26,814 nucleotides of DNA. Origin: a virus. Below the pieces are notes generated by a model that was given only the letters and a program-made list of their open reading frames with translations, was not told where the DNA came from and ran no database searches. Of this stretch, positions 22,078 through 26,814 are shown one piece after another. Positions within the stretch are counted from its first letter, which is position 1. Every line of letters starts with the position of its first letter. The translations under genes were made by a program, and so were the position numbers. The DNA is taken from positions 1 through 26,814 of the IMG/VR virus record IMGVR_UViG_3300005577_000074; one strand, written 5' to 3'.

Positions 22078-22392
22078 TCAGCCGCCGCGTTCGTCGACAA
22101 AGGCGAAGAACTGGAGCGCATACGGAATCGCGCCTTCCTTGCCGCCGCGATCTAGCTCGACGTACACTCGGTGCCCGAGTGCTTCGCTTACTTGGATCGC
22201 CTCAAAGACATTGTCCCCCCTGATCGGTAGCTCGATCAGTAAGCAGTAGGCAATATCGACGCGTCGACGTCCGCTCTCCGGCTCTTTTGGCGTCGGGCGC
22301 CGATACATGTTGCTGAGAAGTATGAGTTGCTCCTCGATGGCGCTGAGTTGCGCTGGGTCGAGCTGCGCGAGTTCCTGGGGCTCTTGGCTCAT
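22078..22392 (-). CDS. 104-residue hypothetical protein
   Basis: From ATG 22392 the product reads MSQEPQELAQLDPAQLSAIE, a helical start, then VDIAYCLLIELPIRGDNVFE and RVYVELDRGGKEGAIPYALQ, which look like strands of a small alpha-beta fold. The charged loop PTPKEPESGRRR separates the parts. It lies between the resolvase gene and the small-terminase candidate. No motif gives a function. Confidence 0.62.
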   Translation of the reverse strand: MSQEPQELAQLDPAQLSAIEEQLILLSNMYRRPTPKEPESGRRRVDIAYCLLIELPIRGDNVFEAIQVSEALGHRVYVELDRGGKEGAIPYALQFFAFVDERGG

Positions 22393-22456
22393 GGCGTTCT
22401 CGATCTCTAGTGAGGCGAATCATCGGGCGCGTTGAAATGCGCGGGATGGCGCGTGA

Positions 22457-23020
22457 TCATACCGCCTCCGCCATGACGCCATCGCGGCGCATCGCTGGCC
22501 ATTGGATTTTTGCTAGCGAGCGCTTGACCGACTCCGAGACTCCATCCGGCCAGAGATCGCTATATCGGGTATGCGCCATCTCGAGTAGCCACAGCGCGTC
22601 GGCCTCGTTGTGATCGTGTCCGGCGTATTCGAGTTTCCGAATCGCGGCCGCGAGCACTTCGTCCTTGGGTGCGTTGCCCTTTCCGGTCGCGAAGAGCTTG
22701 ACGCAGCTCGGCGGAATCTCGACGTAGGGAATCCCACGATCCGCGATCGCCAACCGGACGACGCCGCCCAACTCCCCGAGCGAGATGTGGCCTTGCTGTC
22801 CTTGCACGCCGAAGGCGTAGCCCTCGATGACGACGAGATTGCTCGCGGCCACGATGTCGATCACTTTGGACCGCATCCAGCGCAAGCGGGCCATGCCGCG
22901 ATCGAGGCCCTTGGGCGGTGAGAGCACACCGCTCGTCGCATCGGTGACGATGGCATGCGTCGTGGCCCATCCGGCTGCGGTGAGCGAGAGGTCGAGCGCG
23001 GTGATGATCATGTGGCTCAT
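22457..23020 (-). CDS. RuvC-like Holliday junction resolvase
   Basis: The 187-residue product matches phage RuvC-like nucleases that cut branched DNA before packaging. The RNase H-like core begins IITALDLSLTAAGWA with D10, the second acid is E66 (LVVIEGYAFG), and the late HDHNEADALWL supplies D136, E139 and D141. The segment PSCVKLFATGKGNAPKDEV is also typical of the RuvC family. A second ATG at 23011 (MIITALD) is a possible start. The ATG 23020 lies two bases after the preceding stop, so translation may be coupled. The place at the end of the replication block suits debranching of replicated DNA before packaging. Confidence 0.85.
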   Translation of the reverse strand: MSHMIITALDLSLTAAGWATTHAIVTDATSGVLSPPKGLDRGMARLRWMRSKVIDIVAASNLVVIEGYAFGVQGQQGHISLGELGGVVRLAIADRGIPYVEIPPSCVKLFATGKGNAPKDEVLAAAIRKLEYAGHDHNEADALWLLEMAHTRYSDLWPDGVSESVKRSLAKIQWPAMRRDGVMAEAV

Positions 23021-23022
23021 GG

Positions 23023-23685
23023 TCAGAATGGGAGTTCGTCGTCAACGGCGAGATGCTGAGCGGAGCACGCGGCGCACTGGTGATGCGATCCGCGATTGAA
23101 CAGCCGCCAGAAATCCCGATGGCACATTATGCAGTTGCGCCGCGCGATCACAAACTGGCGGAATCGCGAGCGCGGCCGGAGCTCGAAGACGAGCGCTTGC
23201 AATGCGAGCATCGGCCGCCACAACTCGCGATGGCCGCGCGCCCGCGTCAATTGCTGCGAGAAGAATCGTCGATCGAACAGGAGCGCCAGCCATAGCAACG
23301 CGTCGTTGCTCGCTGCGTCGTTTCGGTCGGTGTGGTAAATCCGTCCTTCGACCGTCACCATGCCGTTCATCGGCGGCCACATATTGCCGATCGGACGATG
23401 GAAGATGTGGCCGCCGAATTCCCAGCGCTCCAAGCGAATCCATTTCTCGTCGTAGATACCAGTCCCGCCGCAGAGCCAACAGTCCTCGCCGGCGTAGTAG
23501 TATCCTGACCCGTCGCAGCTGTAGCATTCGCGCTTGATGTGTTGAATATCCTCGCCGACCAACCTGCCCCAGCGGCGCAGGATCCGCTCTTTGATCGCGT
23601 ACGCGGCGAACCGATCGACGGACGATCCCATCACAGCGTTCGCGTGCCACAGCAACCAGGCGAGGAATTTCGTCCAGGGTTTCAT
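23023..23685 (-). CDS. Hypothetical protein with two four-cysteine zinc sites
   Basis: ATG 23685 (MKPWTKFLAWLLWH) overlaps the previous stop as ATGA; the frame upstream is shadow. The 220-residue product has a short hydrophobic start (FLAWLLW). It then has CYSCDGSG and CWLCGGTG (C54, C57, C69, C72), the same CxxCxGxG form as the DnaJ zinc domain but only two copies. A middle part (IFHRPIGNMWPPMNGMVTVE) is unlike anything I know, and a second pair of pairs (C185, C188, C204, C207) lies near the end with basic residues. It could bind nucleic acid or fold other proteins. It is just upstream of the resolvase gene. Function unknown. Confidence 0.7.
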   Translation of the reverse strand: MKPWTKFLAWLLWHANAVMGSSVDRFAAYAIKERILRRWGRLVGEDIQHIKRECYSCDGSGYYYAGEDCWLCGGTGIYDEKWIRLERWEFGGHIFHRPIGNMWPPMNGMVTVEGRIYHTDRNDAASNDALLWLALLFDRRFFSQQLTRARGHRELWRPMLALQALVFELRPRSRFRQFVIARRNCIMCHRDFWRLFNRGSHHQCAACSAQHLAVDDELPF

Positions 23686-23966
23686 GCCAGGTCTCCCATG
23701 GCCGTGAATGTTCGCGCACACCCCTCTTTCCACTCTTCGTAGCTCGGAGCAACGACTTTGCCTGCCGCGATGCGCTTCGCGCGTTCCGCTCTCGCCAATG
23801 CGACCAACGCTGCCGCTTCCTCGGACCGCCGCGCGTCGAGCAACCGTTGGCGTTCCGCCCGCGATTGGGCGAGCCGCTGCATGTGCTGTCGCCGTTCTTC
23901 CCCTTCGGCGTTCGCTCTCGGGCGCGCGATGCCGCGTCCGGTGAATTTGAATCGTGAGGCGCTCAT
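23682..23966 (-). CDS. 94-residue charged helical hypothetical protein
   Basis: ATG 23966 overlaps the preceding stop (ATGA) and its own stop overlaps the next start (ATGA). The product (MSASRFKFTGRGIARPRANA...) is mostly Ala, Arg and Glu in one long helix (RRQHMQRLAQSRAERQRLLD, then ARRSEEAAALVALARAERAK), likely a coiled coil. A short C-terminal segment (PSYEEWKEGCARTFTAMGD) may pack on it. No function is indicated. Confidence 0.6.
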   Translation of the reverse strand: MSASRFKFTGRGIARPRANAEGEERRQHMQRLAQSRAERQRLLDARRSEEAAALVALARAERAKRIAAGKVVAPSYEEWKEGCARTFTAMGDLA

Positions 23967-24157
23967 GTCGTCTCCGCTTTGCGTTTATTCTCACTTCGGC
24001 GTTTCCGCATCGCACACGCTTTCCGATCGGCGCAGCGGCCGACTTTGTTCTCCGACCGCGAGCCGACCTCGACGACGATCGGTGCACGCGATTCCAAACC
24101 GCATTCGGTGCAACGCACCTTGGCCGTCTTCGCCGGCGTCGCGGTTGTCGAGATCAT
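23963..24157 (-). CDS. 64-residue zinc-ribbon-like protein
   Basis: I choose ATG 24157, which overlaps the stop of the preceding 56-residue gene as ATGA, over an upstream ATG 24199 lying inside that gene. The product begins MISTTATPAKTAKVRCTECG and has cysteines at 16, 19, 42 and 48 in a CxxC-x22-C-x5-C pattern, with a very basic end (MRKRRSENKRKAE). This would fit a small zinc ribbon that touches nucleic acid or a protein partner. Confidence 0.62.
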   Translation of the reverse strand: MISTTATPAKTAKVRCTECGLESRAPIVVEVGSRSENKVGRCADRKACAMRKRRSENKRKAETT

Positions 24158-24324
24158 TGCTTCTTGGGCTCGTCGCATGGATCGATCCCGAGCGGACATG
24201 GATCGTGTTCGGCGAGCAGCTTGCCATTGAGGGTGAAATACTGCGTGACCATGCGCGAGATATTCGTCGGCGTGCCGTCACCGCGAACGATCTCCGACTG
24301 AATGACCTTCATGACGCGCGGCAT
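24154..24324 (-). CDS. 56-residue conserved-type hypothetical phage protein
   Basis: This gene is below common length cut-offs. ATG 24324 has AGAGG eight bases upstream and shares a base with the preceding stop (TGATG); its own TGA overlaps the next ATG (ATGA). The product begins MPRVMKVIQSEIVRGDGTPT, then NISRMVTQYFTLNGKLLAEH, and ends with CPLGIDPC. The pattern (I.EI.RGDGT....R.VTQY....G.LLAE.DPC) is one I have met in many phage genomes as a small beta-rich protein of unknown function. Coding support is good on both ends. Confidence 0.7.
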   Translation of the reverse strand: MPRVMKVIQSEIVRGDGTPTNISRMVTQYFTLNGKLLAEHDPCPLGIDPCDEPKKQ

Positions 24325-24533
24325 CAGCGATTCCTCTCGTCGTGGGCTTCGTGCGTGTACGTGAGATCAACCCGGGTGAATGGCATGCGTCGTCTCGTCG
24401 CGTGATTCTCCGTGAGCCGCGCCATCGCTCGTCGAGCGTCGATACCCGACTGGATGCGATAGAGCCGATCGGCGGTGCGGTCGCATTTGGCACCGAGCCG
24501 GGCGAGGAATCGCGCGAGATAGAGCGTGATCAT
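24324..24533 (-). CDS. 69-residue basic hypothetical protein
   Basis: From ATG 24533 the product reads MITLYLARFLARLGAKCDRT, a short amphipathic helix with a hydrophobic face, followed by basic sequence (RRAMARLTENHATRRR). No ribosome site is clear. Tight spacing with the following gene (one shared base) supports it. It has no recognised domain. Confidence 0.5.
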   Translation of the reverse strand: MITLYLARFLARLGAKCDRTADRLYRIQSGIDARRAMARLTENHATRRRMPFTRVDLTYTHEAHDERNR

Positions 24534-24553
24534 GATTATCTGGGGCGGCTGTG

Positions 24554-24739
24554 TCAGTCTTTTGCTACAAACTTTGGGATGACACCCACGGCTAGCGCTG
24601 CATCAACGCACGCCTTGCAGACCGGCGCGGGCCGATACGCGCCGATCTTGTAGACGCCGGCCGAGAGTTGCTTCTGGCCGACGTGACTCGGGAGAGCGCA
24701 AAAGTGTTTCGGCAGCTCTGGCTGTGAGCGCCGGTTCAT
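24554..24739 (-). CDS. 61-residue small cysteine-pair protein
   Basis: ATG 24739 overlaps the previous stop as ATGA. The product (MNRRSQPELPKHFCALPSHV...) has H11, C14, H19 in the first third and a CKAC pair (C41, C44) in the second. The four- or five-ligand set could hold a metal ion. It ends in a short helix with VDAALAVGVIPKF. No function is clear. Confidence 0.55.
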   Translation of the reverse strand: MNRRSQPELPKHFCALPSHVGQKQLSAGVYKIGAYRPAPVCKACVDAALAVGVIPKFVAKD

Positions 24740-24957
24740 CGCCGCGCCCTCGCTTTCTTCGCCGGCTTCTTGCTACGCGCACGCCGCCGTGCGGTATCGG
24801 GTTTCCCCGTCGAGGCGTCGATCTGGTGCAGGATCGCGGTCAATTCGTCGCGGTCCTCCATCGGCAGCACATAGCCGCCCAGGTCGTTCCGGAATTGTGT
24901 CCGACGAACGAGATCGAGCGCGCGGGTGACGGGGCGTTTCGTGCCTTTCGTGGCCAT
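24736..24957 (-). CDS. 73-residue basic hypothetical protein
   Basis: ATG 24957 begins MATKGTKRPVTRALDLVRRT, followed by a compact middle (YVLPMEDRDELTAILHQI), a helix, and a Lys/Arg-rich disordered end (RRRARSKKPAKKARARR). The basic tail suggests contact with nucleic acid. Its stop overlaps the next ATG (ATGA). Function unknown. Confidence 0.55.
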   Translation of the reverse strand: MATKGTKRPVTRALDLVRRTQFRNDLGGYVLPMEDRDELTAILHQIDASTGKPDTARRRARSKKPAKKARARR

Positions 24958-24963
24958 GAGAGT

Positions 24964-25230
24964 TTACTCGCGTGAGAGGGTGGAACTGCGGTGCTGCGGG
25001 GGCTCGTGTGTGGCTTTTCGTGCGATGCCGTCGGCCCACTCGGCGACGTTCGCGTCGGTCGATCGGAGAGGAATGTCCGGGCGATAGCTGTCGTCCTTCG
25101 CCGTGCGCGGGTTCGCGAGCGCGCCGCCGATGCCGACTTCGAGGCCGCACTTGGCGCAGACAAACTCACGCTCGCCGACACATGGCACGTCACACATCGG
25201 GACGAAGTCGTGCACGCAGCGGTCGGTCAT
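24964..25230 (-). CDS. 88-residue cysteine-rich small protein
   Basis: I choose ATG 25230 (MTDRCVHDFVPMCDVPCVGE), which overlaps the stop of the STAS gene as ATGA. Cysteines at 5, 13, 17, 25 and 28 with H7 lie within 24 residues (C.H.....C...C.......C..C), which can make one or two zinc sites. The remaining part is polar and disordered (ANPRTAKDDSYRPDIP, then KATHEPPQHRSSTLSRE). GAGG lies ten bases upstream. It may partner the adjacent STAS protein, but that is only proximity. Confidence 0.6.
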   Translation of the reverse strand: MTDRCVHDFVPMCDVPCVGEREFVCAKCGLEVGIGGALANPRTAKDDSYRPDIPLRSTDANVAEWADGIARKATHEPPQHRSSTLSRE

Positions 25231-25610
25231 CGACGTGCGCCCTCGGCGATCACGAATCGCCTTGCCATGCCTGTCTGCTCCAACGTCGCCAGGAGGTCGG
25301 GGTCCGCACCCTCGATTGCCAGAGCCCCACCCGCGCGCCGTGCCGCATTCGCGATCGATAAGAGCACGCCCAGCCCGTTCGAATCCACCCAGCCACCGGC
25401 ACTCAAGTCGACGGCCAAGAACACATGCGACCGCGCGATGGCGTCGAGCGCTTTGGTCTTGAGCACTTTCCCGTTCCCGGCGTTGAGATTCGCCGTGACG
25501 TGGAACCGGACCGAGATGCCGGGACGATCGTCCTCGGGCGTGCACTCGGTGGCGTGGATCCCGAGCTGGACCCGTTCGTGATCCGCGACGGAGTAGGCGG
25601 CGTGTTTCAT
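25227..25610 (-). CDS. STAS-domain protein, anti-sigma-factor-antagonist type
   Basis: The 127-residue product from ATG 25610 has the second half of a STAS domain in good form: HVFLAVDLSAGGWVDSNGLG with the D-S-x-G-L motif at 76-80 (S77 would be the phosphorylated serine in SpoIIAA/RsbV proteins), then a helix (LLSIANAARRAGG), a strand (LAIEGADPDL) and the end (EQTGMARRFVI). The first half is less typical, with ISVRFHVTANLNAGNGKVLK in place of the usual strand-Gly-x-LD segment, and has an extra 30 residues in front. In bacteria such proteins free sigma factors by binding anti-sigma kinases. Here it stands in a phage early block, overlapping the loader and a cysteine-rich gene (ATGA on both sides). 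Confidence 0.75.
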   Translation of the reverse strand: MKHAAYSVADHERVQLGIHATECTPEDDRPGISVRFHVTANLNAGNGKVLKTKALDAIARSHVFLAVDLSAGGWVDSNGLGVLLSIANAARRAGGALAIEGADPDLLATLEQTGMARRFVIAEGARR

Positions 25611-26197
25611 CGCGCACCGCCGGCGGCAATGCGCTTCGACGGCTCGACGCCGAGCTTCGCCGCGGTCGCATTCGTGAGCGCTTCGACCTGCGCGCTTGCC
25701 GATGCTAACGCGAGCTGCGCGGCCTGCTCCGACTCCGCGGTCGCACACGTCGCCTCGTACGCCTGGACGAATCGCTTGCGAAGCCACGGGAGTTCCGACT
25801 CGAGCGGATTCGAGAAGTCTCGGAACCCGCCGGCCGCGCGGAATGCGCGCACCGTGTTGGCGCCGAGCCTCTGGATGTCCGGCATGCGCTGCGCGAAGTC
25901 GGGGCTGTGCACGTACCGACCCGCGATCGCGAGCACGCGCTCGAAGGCTTCGCCGGCAGACAGTTCGGGCTCCTCGACGGGCGCGATCAGCTCGACGAGT
26001 TGCTTGGGAGACGGCCAGTTCCGGTACTCGGCGCTCCACGTGTGAAACGCCAACGCCGTCGCGGCGACGAATTGCTGCGTCGTCAGCATGTCGGAGAGTT
26101 GCGTGTAATACTCCCGAAACACCGGCGCCTCGAGCTCGCGCCCGATGCGACCGGCGAGCAACCCCATGCGCTGCGCGAAAATCTCCTTGTCGATCAT
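25607..26197 (-). CDS. Replicative helicase loader candidate
   Basis: The 196-residue product from ATG 26197 (MIDKEIFAQRMGLLAGRIGR) is helical. The segment FREYYTQLSDMLTTQQF followed by ALAFHTWSAEYRNWPSPKQL (about 27-67) resembles phage helicase loader proteins, where a Y-x2-L...F...A...W....FP.P..L pattern marks the N-terminal domain. It is followed by helices (AGEAFERVLAIAGRYVH) and an Ala-rich end. It lies three bases after the initiator-like gene, the common pairing of initiator and loader in lambda- and SPP1-like replication modules. The assignment rests on pattern and order; I see no ATPase motif. Confidence 0.6.
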   Translation of the reverse strand: MIDKEIFAQRMGLLAGRIGRELEAPVFREYYTQLSDMLTTQQFVAATALAFHTWSAEYRNWPSPKQLVELIAPVEEPELSAGEAFERVLAIAGRYVHSPDFAQRMPDIQRLGANTVRAFRAAGGFRDFSNPLESELPWLRKRFVQAYEATCATAESEQAAQLALASASAQVEALTNATAAKLGVEPSKRIAAGGAR

Positions 26198-26200
26198 CGG

Positions 26201-26814
26201 CTAGAGCCCCTCCAAGGCTGCGACGCTGTTGCGGTAGCCGCGCTCGCCTGGCCCTGGCGGCGACTCGCGACGAGCTCCGTTAATCGGCGCGCCGTTCGGT
26301 GTGATCACGGCGTTACTCGCGTCCGAGGCCGCCAGGTGTTCCTGCCACGCGCGGATGGTGGCCGCGGCGAAGTAGCGGAGCGACTTCACTTCGCCGTCGG
26401 CGTTATGCGTTCGAGCCAAGCCGTAGATCCGCGATTCGGCAAAAGCGAGCGGGACGCCTGCCTGGAGGATCGTGTCTGCGGCTTGCAGCGAGCTCGCCTG
26501 ACCGGCGAAGAGACGCGGCACCGGTTGCGGTCGCGTCGGATGTTCGGCGAGCCCTTTGTTCGCGGCGACGACCAAGCGAATGTGCGGCGACGGGGCACCG
26601 CTTCCTGAGGCGACTTCGCTCGAATTCTCGCGCGCGGTACTAACAACCTCTACTTGGTTACTAGGTAAGGAACTGGTACTGGTAGTGGTAGCATCGTTTT
26701 CGTAATGCGGATTCGATGCGTCGGCATCTGCGTCCGCATTGCCGCCGCTCTGCCAACGCAAGGATGCGGCGTCTCGCGCTTGGACAGTCTTGATGCCCTT
26801 CTTGGCACGCTCTA
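26201..26814 (-). CDS. Replication-initiator-like protein, 5' end cut by window edge
   Basis: The frame is open from the right edge (first full residues ERAKKGIKTVQARDAASLRW) to TAG 26203-26201, so the N-terminus lies outside. A low-complexity stretch follows (ADADADAS, then DATTTSTSSLPSN), probably a linker. The C-terminal part has a pattern LQAGVPLAFAESRIYGLART, then VKSLRYFAAATIRAWQEHL, which recalls the end region of plasmid and phage replication proteins. The assignment depends on this weak pattern and on the loader-like gene directly after. It could also be another DNA-binding protein; the missing N-terminus should hold the deciding domain. Confidence 0.45.
   Translation of the reverse strand, partial: ERAKKGIKTVQARDAASLRWQSGGNADADADASNPHYENDATTTSTSSLPSNQVEVVSTARENSSEVASGSGAPSPHIRLVVAANKGLAEHPTRPQPVPRLFAGQASSLQAADTILQAGVPLAFAESRIYGLARTHNADGEVKSLRYFAAATIRAWQEHLAASDASNAVITPNGAPINGARRESPPGPGERGYRNSVAALEGL
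26675..26692 (+). repeat. 6-base tandem repeat GGTANY in an AT-richer patch
   Basis: GGTACT GGTAGT GGTAGC are three adjacent six-base units, with another GGTA at 26664-26667 and a GGTT at 26656. It lies within the linker of the initiator-like gene in an AT-richer patch (about 26637-26705). Confidence 0.5.

Noticed and set aside
22393-22456. Gap between the resolvase and the 104-residue gene as a promoter site
   Set aside because: I found no convincing -35/-10 pair and no stable hairpin in these 64 bases.
23686-24087. Extended start for the two-zinc-site protein, giving 354 residues
   Set aside because: The extension lies under two other genes, has shadow composition, and ATG 23685 forms an ATGA overlap with the preceding stop.
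25611-26039. Extended start for the STAS protein, giving 270 residues
   Set aside because: The extra part lies under the loader gene and is Arg-rich shadow sequence; ATG 25610 overlaps the previous stop as ATGA.
1-26814. Search for CRISPR arrays, tRNA or rRNA genes, insertion sequences and integrases
   Set aside because: I saw no regularly spaced repeats, no cloverleaf with a conserved T-arm, no transposase- or integrase-like protein and no terminal inverted repeats.

Overview
The window is a piece of a tailed double-stranded DNA phage or prophage with high GC content. I see no host chromosomal genes, tRNA, rRNA, IS element or CRISPR array. Every gene I can support lies on the minus strand, so the map reads from high to low coordinates. 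Genes are packed tightly, often with 1 to 4 base ATGA/GTGA stop-start overlaps. There is a tape measure protein and a tail-tip protein but no sheath or baseplate genes, so the virion should be a siphovirus (long, non-contractile tail). The sequence does not name the host. GC-rich third codon positions, Shine-Dalgarno sites (AGGAGG) and TTGACA-type promoters point only to a high-GC bacterium. No integrase, repressor or lysis gene is in the window, so lifestyle is undecided.

In transcription order the right end (26814 to 22457) is an early or replication block. It holds a partial replication-initiator-like protein, a probable helicase loader, a STAS-domain (anti-sigma-factor-antagonist type) protein, a run of very small genes many of which carry cysteine pairs, and a RuvC-like resolvase. 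Next (22392 to 19842) is the packaging block: a hypothetical gene, a probable small terminase, a small helix-turn-helix protein and the large terminase. A short accessory stretch (19837 to 18338) carries a Cys/His protein, two tandem paralogues of unknown function and one more hypothetical gene.

The head block (18224 to 10044) runs portal, two small proteins, head morphogenesis protein, a 37-residue membrane peptide, scaffold-like protein, decoration protein, major capsid protein, three small proteins and two head-tail connector candidates. The tail block (10040 to 1) runs a Phage_tail_S-like protein, tail terminator candidate, major tail protein, the tail-assembly chaperone pair made by a predicted -1 frameshift, tape measure, minor tail protein, DUF2460-like distal tail protein, DUF2163/BR0599-like hub protein and a tail-tip protein that runs off the left edge.

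Two sigma70-like promoters with 18-base spacers sit in the only sizeable gaps, ahead of the scaffold gene and ahead of the portal gene. Strong stem-loops lie beside the genes for the three expected high-copy structural proteins (decoration, capsid, tail tube). Together these suggest how the late genes are given different expression levels inside one long transcript.
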